Assembly: GCA_024762485.1 (NCBI GenBank)
Contig: JANTHH010000044.1
Location: 1 to 15,022 of the forward strand
Direction: 5' to 3'
Length of the DNA stretch: 15,022 nt
From: Chromatiales bacterium
GTDB taxonomy: Bacteria > Pseudomonadota > Gammaproteobacteria > Chromatiales > Chromatiaceae
Program-made: the position numbers and the translations under genes
Shown: one piece after another, positions 8,272-14,888 of the stretch
How positions within the stretch are numbered: the first letter of the stretch is position 1
Layout: each line of letters begins with the position of its first letter
Notes under the pieces: generated by a model
Seen by the model: only the letters and a program-made list of their open reading frames with translations
The model's database searches: none
Told to the model about the DNA's origin: nothing

Positions 8272-8351
8272 CACGCCGGGCAGGCGTGACAAAGCCCGCA
8301 AGGGGGTATCGAGATCCCGGTGCCGCCCAGGGGCCTGCCCGGGGACCCCTG
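8272..8351. repeat. Two short inverted repeats in the DUF971-ubiE gap
   Basis: The 105-base gap 8253-8357 holds two GC-rich dyads. One is CACGCC (8272-8277) paired with GGCGTG (8283-8288) across a 5-base loop, ending about 20 bases before the ubiE start. The other is CAGGGG (8328-8333) paired with CCCCTG (8346-8351), just after the DUF971 stop. Neither is followed by a T-run on the - strand, so I do not call an intrinsic terminator. They could pause transcription, protect an mRNA end or be chance in GC-rich DNA. Confidence 0.35.
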
Positions 8352-8357
8352 CAAGGT

Positions 8358-8726
8358 TTAAGAGGCCGGTTCCTTGTGCTTGTGGCCGGCGGCCTCGAGT
8401 TCCTTCAGATACTCGGCCCACAGGTCATCGTAATGCTTCCCCAGATTGTACAGGGTTTCCCAGGAGTAGATGCCGGTGTTGTGGCCGTCGTCGAAGTGCA
8501 GCACCACCGCATAGTTGCCCACTGGCTCGATGCGCTCGATGTTGACGTCTTCCTTGCCCACCTGCAGCACACGGGTGTCCGGACCGTGCCCCTGCACCTC
8601 GGCGGAAGGTGAATAGACCCGGAGATATTCGGCGGGGAGCTTGAAGTTGGAGCCATCGTCGAAGCTGATCTCCAGCACCCGCGAGACACGGTGCAGGTTG
8701 AGTTCGGTGGGCATGGGGTGATTCAT
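8358..8726 (-). CDS. DUF971 family protein (GBBH-like N-terminal domain)
   Basis: 122 residues from the ATG at 8726, preceded by an AGG ribosome site about 8 bases upstream. The protein is one DUF971 domain. Conserved stretches are ISFDDGSNFKLPAEYLRV, SPSAEVQGHG and YAVVLHFDDGHNTGIYSW, with a charged C-terminal helix ending KHKEPAS. The same domain is found at the N-terminus of gamma-butyrobetaine hydroxylase and in the plant Fe-S scaffold HCF101, but the free-standing bacterial form has no established function. The zinc-ligand cysteines of the eukaryotic hydroxylase are absent: there is no cysteine at all. It lies between hslU and ubiE. In Pseudomonas a DUF971 gene also follows hslVU, so this linkage is old. 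Confidence 0.93.
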   Translation of the reverse strand: MNHPMPTELNLHRVSRVLEISFDDGSNFKLPAEYLRVYSPSAEVQGHGPDTRVLQVGKEDVNIERIEPVGNYAVVLHFDDGHNTGIYSWETLYNLGKHYDDLWAEYLKELEAAGHKHKEPAS

Positions 8727-8801
8727 GGTCAAACCTCGTTCAGATGTCTGGATCGGGCGTGCGTGACGCCGCTGCGGCACAAGCCGTCGCATTGTGGCGA
8801 T

Positions 8802-8847
8802 CCGGCGCCGCTTTACACCCCCCAGATGGTGGGTGATAGGGCGCCGG
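8802..8847. repeat. 8-bp inverted repeat with nested dyad between hslU and the DUF971 gene
   Basis: CCGGCGCC at 8802-8809 is an exact inverted match to GGCGCCGG at 8840-8847. Inside the 30-base loop a second dyad, CACCC (8816-8820) and GGGTG (8831-8835), could stack on the first with bulges. It starts 10 bases after the hslU stop on the - strand. No T-tract follows, so it is not a standard intrinsic terminator. It may be a 3'-end stabiliser, an attenuator or a protein site. The rest of the 8727-8856 gap shows nothing else beyond the DUF971 ribosome site. Confidence 0.45.
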
Positions 8848-8856
8848 GGGATGCCG

Positions 8857-10194
8857 TTACAGGATATACCGGGTCAGGTCCTCGTCCGCCGCCAGTTCGG
8901 TCAGGTAGCGGTCGACATAGGCGGCGTCGATGGTGACGGTCTCGCCCTGATGCTCGGAGGCGGCGAAGGAGAGCTCTTCCAGCAGGCGCTCCATCACCGT
9001 GTGCAGGCGCCGCGCGCCGATGTTCTCCGTGCGCTCGTTGACCTGCCAGGCGATCTCGGCGACGCGGCGGATGCCGTCGTCGCTGAACTGGATGTCCACC
9101 CCTTCGGTGGCCAGCAGCGCTTGGTACTGCTCGGTGAGGGAGGCGTCCGGCTCGGTGAGGATGCGGATGAAGTCTTCGGTGGTCAGCGCCGTCAACTCGA
9201 CCCGGATCGGCAACCGGCCCTGCAGCTCGGGGATCAGGTCCGAGGGCTTGGCCAGGTGGAAGGCGCCGGAGGCGATGAACAGGATGTGGTCGGTCTTCAC
9301 CATGCCATGCTTGGTGGACACGGTGCAGCCCTCCACCAGCGGCAGCAGGTCGCGCTGCACCCCCTCGCGGGAGACATCGGCGCCCTGTTGCTCGGAGCGG
9401 CTGGTGACCTTGTCGAGCTCGTCGAGGAAGACGATGCCATGCTGCTCGACCATCTCCAGGGCGCGCAGCTTGAGGTCCTCCTCGTTGACCCGTTTGGCCG
9501 CCTCCTCGTCGCGCAGCAGCGACTTGGCGTCCTTGATGCGCAGCTTGCGTCGTTTGGTTTTGCCGCCGCCCAGGTTCTGGAACAGCCCCTGCAGCTGGCT
9601 GGTCATTTCCTCCATGCCGGGCGGGGCCATGATCTCCACGCCGACGTTGCCCGCGGCGGTCTCGATCTCGATCTCCTTCTCGTCCAGGTCGCCCTCACGC
9701 AGCTTCTTGCGGAATTTCTCGCGGGTCGAAGACTCGCTGGGCTGGGGATTGGCCTCGTCCTCCCAGCTGCTGGTCCGGGCGGGCGGCAGCAGGGCGTCGA
9801 GGATGCGCTCCTCGGCGGCGTCCTCCGCGACACCCTGCACCTTGGCCATCTCCTGCTCGCGCACCATCTTCACCGCCGAGTCGGCGAGATCACGGATGAT
9901 GGAATCCACCTCGCGGCCGACATAGCCCACCTCGGTGAATTTGGTGGCCTCGACCTTGAGAAAGGGGGCATTGGCGAGTTTCGCCAGGCGCCGCGCGATC
10001 TCGGTCTTGCCGACACCGGTGGGGCCGATCATGAGGATGTTCTTCGGGGTGATCTCGTTGCGCAGCGATTCCTCGACCATGGCGCGGCGCCAGCGATTAC
10101 GCAGCGCGATGGCCACGGCGCGCTTGGCGGCATCCTGGCCGATGATGTGCTTGTCCAGTTCACGGACGATCTGTTGCGGGGTGATCTCAGACAT
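8857..10194 (-). CDS. hslU: HslU (ClpY), ATPase subunit of the HslVU protease
   Basis: 445 residues from the ATG at 10194; E. coli HslU has 443. The upstream open frame is the shadow of hslV. Walker A is GPTGVGKT at 57-64, the pore motif GYVGRE starts at residue 90, and Walker B is IVFLDE at 254-259. The intermediate (I) domain lies at roughly 105-245. Sensor II/arginine-finger elements are in the C-terminal part (VNERTENIGARRLHTVMER). The protein ends DEDLTRYIL, the type of tail that inserts into HslV and activates it. HslU unfolds substrates and feeds them to HslV in the cytoplasm. The start overlaps the hslV stop by 8 bases (ATGTCTGA), giving translational coupling and suiting the fixed hexamer-dodecamer pairing. 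Confidence 0.98.
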   Translation of the reverse strand: MSEITPQQIVRELDKHIIGQDAAKRAVAIALRNRWRRAMVEESLRNEITPKNILMIGPTGVGKTEIARRLAKLANAPFLKVEATKFTEVGYVGREVDSIIRDLADSAVKMVREQEMAKVQGVAEDAAEERILDALLPPARTSSWEDEANPQPSESSTREKFRKKLREGDLDEKEIEIETAAGNVGVEIMAPPGMEEMTSQLQGLFQNLGGGKTKRRKLRIKDAKSLLRDEEAAKRVNEEDLKLRALEMVEQHGIVFLDELDKVTSRSEQQGADVSREGVQRDLLPLVEGCTVSTKHGMVKTDHILFIASGAFHLAKPSDLIPELQGRLPIRVELTALTTEDFIRILTEPDASLTEQYQALLATEGVDIQFSDDGIRRVAEIAWQVNERTENIGARRLHTVMERLLEELSFAASEHQGETVTIDAAYVDRYLTELAADEDLTRYIL

Positions 10195-10747
10195 GGGTTG
10201 AGCCTTCGGCGTCATCGATTTCCTCGATGACCAGGTTGTGATTGGTGTAGACACAGATGTCTGCCGCGATATGCAGTCCCTTCTCGACGATCTCGCGGGC
10301 TGACAGCTGCCCGTTTTCCAGCAGGCCGCGGGCGGCGGCGGTGGCGAACTGGCCACCGGAGCCGATGGCCACCAGGCCGTCCTCGGGCTCGATGACATCA
10401 CCGGTGCCGGTGAGCACCAGAGTGGCGGTACTGTCGGCGACGATCAGCAGGGCCTCGAGGCGGCGCAGCATGCGATCGGTACGCCAGTCCTTGGCCAGTT
10501 CCACGGCGGCACGGGTGAGGTGGCCGGAGTGTTTCTCCAGCTTGCCCTCGAAGCGCTCGAACAGGGTGAAGGCGTCCGCAGTGGCGCCGGCGAAGCCGGC
10601 AATCACCCGTTCCTTGTAGAGCCGGCGCACCTTGCGCGCATTGCCCTTCATCACCGTGTTGCCCATGGAGACCTGTCCATCACCGCCGATCACGACCTTG
10701 CCGTTGCGACGCACCGAGAGAATGGTTGTACCGCGTATCTGTTCCAC
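10187..10747 (-). CDS. hslV: HslV (ClpQ), threonine peptidase subunit of the HslVU protease
   Basis: 186 residues starting at a GTG at 10745-10747. AGGA lies 6 bases upstream (10754-10757), which decides this start over the longer open frame. The N-terminus VEQIRGTTILSVRR carries a short propeptide ending in Gly, and the catalytic Thr would be residue 7 after processing; E. coli HslV has only the initiator Met before its Thr. Family blocks follow: GGDGQVSMGNTVMKGNARKV, FAGATADAFTLFERFE, LAKDWRTDRMLRRLEALL, AIGSGG and CVYTNH. HslV forms a double hexameric ring that degrades proteins delivered by HslU. The gene lies directly downstream of a terminator, so hslVU should have its own promoter in 10748-10840. 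Confidence 0.97.
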   Translation of the reverse strand: MEQIRGTTILSVRRNGKVVIGGDGQVSMGNTVMKGNARKVRRLYKERVIAGFAGATADAFTLFERFEGKLEKHSGHLTRAAVELAKDWRTDRMLRRLEALLIVADSTATLVLTGTGDVIEPEDGLVAIGSGGQFATAAARGLLENGQLSAREIVEKGLHIAADICVYTNHNLVIEEIDDAEGSTHV

Positions 10748-10779
10748 CGGGATTCCTGGCTGGCTGACTGAAAGGGTCC

Positions 10780-10785
10780 ATTCTA
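10780..10785 (-). promoter_or_regulatory. Candidate -10 element for hslVU
   Basis: On the - strand TAGAAT matches five of six bases of the sigma-70 -10 consensus. It lies 32 bases before the hslV GTG, inside the leader between the peroxidase terminator and hslV. The hexamer 17 bases further upstream (CCACCT) is a poor -35. HslVU is a heat-shock operon in E. coli, but I see no good sigma-32 pair (CTTGAA with CCCCAT) here. Treat as tentative. Confidence 0.3.
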
Positions 10786-10839
10786 GCCGATCGGGGACGA
10801 GGAGGTGGCTGCCGGGGTGCGGGAGAGGATGATGCAACG

Positions 10840-10864
10840 AAAAGGGGCGCCAGCAGGCGCCCCT
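10840..10864 (-). terminator. Intrinsic terminator of the cytochrome c peroxidase gene
   Basis: AGGGGCGCC at 10843-10851 pairs exactly with GGCGCCCCT at 10856-10864 across a 4-base loop, a 9-bp very GC-rich stem. Read on the - strand the stem ends in CCCCTTTT, giving a short U-tract of four. It begins 29 bases after the peroxidase stop and ends about 93 bases before hslV, so it should separate the two transcripts. The + strand side lacks a T-tract, so it is one-directional. Confidence 0.8.
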
Positions 10865-10892
10865 GGATCCGCTGCAGCGGAGGGATACCGGG

Positions 10893-12245
10893 TCAGTCGG
10901 CCAGTGGCAGGCCGCTGGGCAGATAACGCGGCGTGGTGTGGCGGATATCCGGGCTGTTGACGTCGGTCAGTGCGTGGAGGAAGGCCATCAGGTCGTTGAA
11001 CTTCTTGTCGTTCAGCTGCACCGGTGCGATCTCGCTGGCGGCTGCCAGGTCGGCGCGGCTGGTGAAGTCGTCGTGGACCTCGAAATCGATGGCATCCAGG
11101 TCGGGACGCGAAGGCAGCACCGCCTGGGTGGTGTCGTAGGCATCCAGTGATGCGGTGGCATCGAGATGATGACGGACCACGGCCTCGAGCGAATCGTAGG
11201 CACCATCGTGGCCCCACGGACCGGTCAGTGCCACGTTGCGCAGCGGCGGGGTGCGGAAACGGTAGCGGTCTGCGGCATCGCCGGTGACCCGCTCGCGGCC
11301 GAAGTCGTCGTGGCCGTTGAGACCGTCACCCTTGCCGTTGCCGATCTGCGGCATGGCAATGGCGTGGAAGTCCATGTCGGTCTGGAACTTGCCGCTGTGG
11401 CAGCTGCCGCAACCGGCCTGGCCGTAGAACAGCCGCATGCCGCGTTTGGCCGCGGGGGAGATGGCGCGCTTGTCGCCCCGCAGATAGCGGTCGAAGGGGC
11501 TGTCGTCGGCCCGGAACGCAACGGTCTCGTAGGCAGCGATCGCATTGGCGGCATGGACATAGGTGATGTCACCCGCGCCGGCGATGTCGTCGTAGGCGGC
11601 GATGAACAGGTCGACGTATTCGGGAACACCCTGCAGCCGGTCTGCCAGCTGCTCCCAGACCCCGCCGGGACCGGCGAGATTGCCGACACTGGCAGCATCC
11701 GCAATGCTGTTCTCGCCCGCCTGTCCGGCCATCTCCGTCGCCGAGGTCACCGGGAACATGGCCTGGGCGGCCAGCGGGTTGTCCAGTCCAGCCGGCAGAT
11801 CGGGGCCTGCCGGGCTGGCGAAGCCGGAGGGCTGGGTCGGATCGGCGCTGACCCGGCCGTCATGGAACATGAAGGTCATGCTGGTGGCGCCCAGGTTCCA
11901 CACCGGGGGTGCATTGCGCGGCACCCGCTCGTGCACCGCATCGGCACCGCTGCCGGTGTCGCGCGCGACGCCCAGGCCCCGGCCGCCCTCGCCGACGGGC
12001 AGGGACAGGCCGTCACCGGTGTCGGTCAGCGAGTGATGGCAGCTGGCACAGGCGATGTTCTGGTTGCCGGAGAGGATCTTGTCCCAGTAGAGGAACTTGC
12101 CGAGTTCGACCTTGGCGGCGGCAGGTGCGCCGTCGTCATAGAAATCGGCATCGGTGACCGCACCGGGTATCGGCCCTGCGGCGAAGGTGGTGGTGGCCAT
12201 GGCGCCGAGGATGAGCAGTGTGGTGAGTGTGGTGCTGATGTGCAT
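10893..12245 (-). CDS. Di-heme cytochrome c peroxidase (MauG/CCP superfamily)
   Basis: 450 residues with a signal peptide (1-23, cut near FAA|GP), so periplasmic. Two c-type haem motifs are visible: CASCH at 66-70 and CGSCH at 279-283. The N-terminal half also carries RNAPPVWNLG (110-119) and FHDGR (127-131); the C-terminal half carries a His/Met pair in FHAIAMPQIG and TPPLRNVALTGPWGHDG (332-348), the usual CCP/MauG landmarks. Classical bacterial CCPs have about 320-350 residues; the extra length here is mainly in Gly/Ala/Pro-rich segments between 75-110 and 130-200. Reduction of hydrogen peroxide with electrons from a cytochrome or cupredoxin is the likely reaction; a MauG- or MbnH-like modifying role cannot be excluded. 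AGGAG at 12253-12257 supports the start. It has its own upstream AT-rich region and terminator, so it is a single-gene transcription unit. Confidence 0.93.
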   Translation of the reverse strand: MHISTTLTTLLILGAMATTTFAAGPIPGAVTDADFYDDGAPAAAKVELGKFLYWDKILSGNQNIACASCHHSLTDTGDGLSLPVGEGGRGLGVARDTGSGADAVHERVPRNAPPVWNLGATSMTFMFHDGRVSADPTQPSGFASPAGPDLPAGLDNPLAAQAMFPVTSATEMAGQAGENSIADAASVGNLAGPGGVWEQLADRLQGVPEYVDLFIAAYDDIAGAGDITYVHAANAIAAYETVAFRADDSPFDRYLRGDKRAISPAAKRGMRLFYGQAGCGSCHSGKFQTDMDFHAIAMPQIGNGKGDGLNGHDDFGRERVTGDAADRYRFRTPPLRNVALTGPWGHDGAYDSLEAVVRHHLDATASLDAYDTTQAVLPSRPDLDAIDFEVHDDFTSRADLAAASEIAPVQLNDKKFNDLMAFLHALTDVNSPDIRHTTPRYLPSGLPLAD

Positions 12246-12261
12246 CTATAGACTCCTGGTC

Positions 12262-12297
12262 CCTGTTGATTATTGATTGTTTATCTTTCGTGATTAA
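12262..12297 (-). promoter_or_regulatory. AT-rich promoter region of the peroxidase gene
   Basis: The gap 12246-12398 has no gene. Its part nearest the peroxidase is strikingly AT-rich for this window. On the - strand TTAATC (12292-12297) and AATAAT (12269-12274) are 17 bases apart and would make a weak -35 and a good -10. TTGATT occurs twice on the + strand (12266-12271 and 12273-12278) with a 7-base period, possibly a regulator site. These are by-eye matches. The remaining part, up to the xerC stop, shows a 5-bp dyad (12349-12353 with 12361-12365) but no convincing terminator. Confidence 0.4.
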
Positions 12298-12398
12298 GCA
12301 TGGAGCAGGTGAACGGTAGCCCGCTGAACCGGCCAAGCCAATACCCGGCGGGATTCTTGTTCCCGGTCTGGGCGGGTTTCAGAAAATTCTTACAGAGA

Positions 12399-13301
12399 TC
12401 AGGGTTTTTTCTTGGCGCGGGGATGGGTCCGGTCGTAGACCCGGGCGAGATGCTGGAAATCCAGATGGGTGTAGATCTGGGTGGTGCTGATGTCTGCATG
12501 GCCGAGCAGTTCCTGCACCGCACGCAGGTCCCCGGACGATTCCAGCAGGTGGCTGGCAAAGGAGTGTCGCAGCAGGTGCGGATGGACATGGCGCGGACTG
12601 CCCTGTTCGATGGCCCGCTGCCGTAACCGGGACTGCACCGAGCGGGGACTCAGGCGCGTGCCGCGCTGGCTGACGAAGAGGGCGGGCTCGTCCGCTCCGG
12701 CGAGTGACCCACGCACCGCCAGCCAGCGGTCGAGGGCGGCCAGCGCCAGGCGGCCGATGGGCAGCCGGCGGGTCTTGCTACCCTTGCCAGTGACCTCGAG
12801 GGTGGCGTCGTTGAGGTCGATGGCCGCGAGATCGAGGCCGATCAGCTCGGCGAGTCGCAGCCCTGACGAGTAGAACAGCTCCATGATGGCGGCATCGCGC
12901 CGGCTCAGCGGGTCGTCGCCAGGGAGGGTGAGCAGCTGACCGAGCTGGTCCACGTCGAGAGTCGCAGGCAGCTTGCGCCGGACCTTGGGGGCACGCACAC
13001 CCTCCGCCGGATTTTCGCTCACCAGCCGCTCCCGCTGCAGATAGCGGAACAGGCAGCGCAGGCTGGACAGCCTGCGCTGCAGGCTTTTGCCCGAGAGCCC
13101 CTGGCGGTGGGCCATGGCGACATGGTCGCGGATGTGCGACTGGCGCAGTTCGCCCCAGGCGGGTGTCGGCTGCAGCTGACACCGCCAGTCGTCGAAGGCG
13201 CGCAGGTCACGCTGGTAGCCGGACAGGGTGTGGGGTGAGAGTCGGCGCTCGTAGCGCAGGTGATGGATGAAGCGGCCGATCGGGTCGTCTGGGGTGGCCA
13301 C
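12399..13301 (-). CDS. xerC: XerC, tyrosine recombinase for chromosome dimer resolution
   Basis: 300 residues, the usual XerC/D length. The N-terminal SAM-like core-binding domain spans about 5-95 (FIHHLRYERRLSPHTLSGY), and the catalytic domain about 110-295. All catalytic residues are present: Arg149 in SSGLRLAEL, Lys173 in TGKGSKTRRLP, His242 and Arg245 in HPHLLRHSFA, His268 in LLGHADIS and nucleophile Tyr277 in TTQIYTHLDF. XerC works with XerD at dif sites to resolve chromosome dimers at division. XerC rather than XerD is chosen because the gene follows dapF and DUF484, the conserved dapF-yigA-xerC order. The start is a GTG 6 bases after the DUF484 stop, with a GGGGA stretch about 11 bases upstream. 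No internal ATG would preserve the N-terminal domain. Confidence 0.95.
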   Translation of the reverse strand: MATPDDPIGRFIHHLRYERRLSPHTLSGYQRDLRAFDDWRCQLQPTPAWGELRQSHIRDHVAMAHRQGLSGKSLQRRLSSLRCLFRYLQRERLVSENPAEGVRAPKVRRKLPATLDVDQLGQLLTLPGDDPLSRRDAAIMELFYSSGLRLAELIGLDLAAIDLNDATLEVTGKGSKTRRLPIGRLALAALDRWLAVRGSLAGADEPALFVSQRGTRLSPRSVQSRLRQRAIEQGSPRHVHPHLLRHSFASHLLESSGDLRAVQELLGHADISTTQIYTHLDFQHLARVYDRTHPRAKKKP

Positions 13302-13307
13302 CCGGTG

Positions 13308-13997
13308 TCAGATCCCCGGGCAGTTGGTGGTGTGCAGGGCGCGGCTGACGATCTCGCCGAGCTGGCGCAGGAATTCCAGCCCCTTGCCCGAATGGAAGCG
13401 TTCGGGATCGTGACTGCCGATGGCGAGCACACCATTGATCTGGTTTTCCACCAGTGGCACCAGCGCCACCGAGGCACACTCGGCGGCAGCGGAGCCGAAC
13501 AGGTAGGCCAGGCGGTCCGCATCGAGCTGGCCGCAGCTGGGGCGAGCGGTGCGCACGAAATCACGGAACAGTGCTGCGCCGCCATCCCCCTTGGCGGCCT
13601 CCAGTGCCAGCTCCTCGGCCTGGAACAGCTTCATTTCCACCGCGTCGGCCTGGAACTGGTCGCGGAGCTGGTCCTGCAGGGTGTTGAGCACGTCGTCGAG
13701 GCTGGCCGCCTCCATCAATGCTAGGGTCAGCCGGTGCAGCTTGTGGTTGAGTTGCTCGTTCTCCCGCGCCACCTCGATGAGCTGTTCGAGCTGGATGCGA
13801 TAGCGCTCGCTCTGCTCGCGCAGCACCTTCACCTGGTGCTCGATCAGCGAGGTGACGCCACCGCTGTCGTGTTGCAGCCGCTGGGCGGCGAGGGCATCGG
13901 GGTGACGGGCGAGGAAATCGGGGTGGGCGACAAGATACTCGGCGACCAGCTCCTCACGGTCACCGGTTTCAGCCGGTTCGTCCTGATGCAGACTCAT
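13308..13997 (-). CDS. DUF484 family protein (YigA-like, GAF-type fold)
   Basis: 229 residues. The N-terminal 60 residues contain VAEYLVAHPDFLARHPD, the DUF484 hallmark. Residues about 55-100 form a probable coiled coil (VKVLREQSERYRIQLEQL), followed by a GAF-like domain to the C-terminus (VALVPLVENQINGVLAIGSHD). There is no signal peptide, so it is cytoplasmic. The family is nearly always found between dapF and xerC, as E. coli yigA is, yet its function is unknown; a role tied to XerC or sensing is only guesswork. The ATG overlaps the dapF stop as ATGA, so the genes are coupled, and xerC follows after 6 bases. Confidence 0.93.
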   Translation of the reverse strand: MSLHQDEPAETGDREELVAEYLVAHPDFLARHPDALAAQRLQHDSGGVTSLIEHQVKVLREQSERYRIQLEQLIEVARENEQLNHKLHRLTLALMEAASLDDVLNTLQDQLRDQFQADAVEMKLFQAEELALEAAKGDGGAALFRDFVRTARPSCGQLDADRLAYLFGSAAAECASVALVPLVENQINGVLAIGSHDPERFHSGKGLEFLRQLGEIVSRALHTTNCPGI

Positions 13998-14824
13998 AGG
14001 GCAATGTTTCCGTCAAACACATGGGTGGCGGGGCCGGTCATCCACACCGGCTGGTCCGGGCCGGGCCAGCTTATCACAAGATTTCCGCCCGGCAGGTGGA
14101 CCTCGACGGTCTCGTCGAGCAGGCCGCGCAGCCGTCCGCTGACCACGGCGGCGCAGGCCCCGGTGCCGCAGGCCAGGGTCTCGCCGGCACCCCGCTCGTA
14201 GACCCGCAGGTCGACGTGGCCGCGATCGCGCACTGCCATGAAGCCGACGTTGACCCGCTGGGGGAAGCGGGGGTGGGACTCGAGCAATGGCCCGAGGGTC
14301 TCCACCGGCGCAGTTGTCACGTCGTCCACCAGCAGCACCGCGTGGGGGTTGCCCATGGAGACCGCGCCGACCTCCAGGGTCCGGCCGTCCACACTCAGCG
14401 GGTAACTGGCGGCCTGGGCCGGGGCCTCGAAGGGGATCTCCGCCGGGTCCAGCAGGGGCGGGCCCATGTCGACCCGGACCTGGCCATCGGGCTCGATGAA
14501 CAGCCGGATCGGTCCCTTGGCGGTGCCGACGTCGATCACGTCCTTGTCGGTGAGACCCTGCTGGCGCACGAAGGCAGCGAAGCAGCGGGCGCCGTTACCG
14601 CATTGCTCCACCTCGGAGCCGTCGGCATTGAAGATGCGGTAGTGGAAATCGGTGCCGGCCAGCCGCGCCGGCTCCACCAGCAGGATCTGGTCACAGCCGA
14701 TACCAAAGCGGCGGTCGGCGATGAAACGGGCACGTTCCGGGGTGATCTCCACCGCTTGGCGAATGGCGTCGATAACCACGAAATCGTTGCCGAGGCCGTG
14801 CATCTTGCTGAAGTGGATTCTCAT
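13994..14824 (-). CDS. dapF: DapF, diaminopimelate epimerase
   Basis: 276 residues from the ATG at 14824. A GTG two codons upstream (14830) is also possible, but the ATG start matches family N-termini (FSKMHGLGNDF). The two-base epimerase cysteines are Cys75 in EVEQCGNGARC and Cys219 in ETLACGTGACAA, aligning with Cys73 and Cys217 of the H. influenzae enzyme. Other conserved blocks are GIGCDQILLVE, SMGNPHAVLLVDD and FPQRVNVGFM. DapF turns LL-diaminopimelate into the meso form, the precursor of lysine and of peptidoglycan cross-links. The ribosome-binding site is weak, with no clear AGGA. It opens the dapF-DUF484-xerC set and lies 64 bases after the response-regulator gene on the same strand. 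Confidence 0.98.
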   Translation of the reverse strand: MRIHFSKMHGLGNDFVVIDAIRQAVEITPERARFIADRRFGIGCDQILLVEPARLAGTDFHYRIFNADGSEVEQCGNGARCFAAFVRQQGLTDKDVIDVGTAKGPIRLFIEPDGQVRVDMGPPLLDPAEIPFEAPAQAASYPLSVDGRTLEVGAVSMGNPHAVLLVDDVTTAPVETLGPLLESHPRFPQRVNVGFMAVRDRGHVDLRVYERGAGETLACGTGACAAVVSGRLRGLLDETVEVHLPGGNLVISWPGPDQPVWMTGPATHVFDGNIAL

Positions 14825-14888
14825 GGCCACAGATTAGCGGTGGTGCGGGGTGGCAACAAGCCTTGGGGTGCGGAGTTGGCGCCGCGCC

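Noticed and set aside
8794..10230. 478-codon open frame on the + strand opposite hslU
   Set aside because: Antisense shadow of hslU; Leu/Gly/His/Gln-rich with no domain, while hslU is unambiguous.
11166..12251. 361-codon open frame on the + strand opposite the peroxidase gene
   Set aside because: Shadow of the haem protein gene; low-complexity Gly/Ala/Val sequence and no domain.
12261..12284. Possible FNR/ANR box upstream of the peroxidase
   Set aside because: TTGAT is present, but the required ATCAA half-site at the right distance is not; the second element is a direct, not inverted, repeat.
14842..14880. Imperfect direct repeat (GGTGCGG followed by GT and GGC) between dapF and the regulator gene
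   Set aside because: Two copies only, short, G-rich and imperfect; easily chance in this composition.
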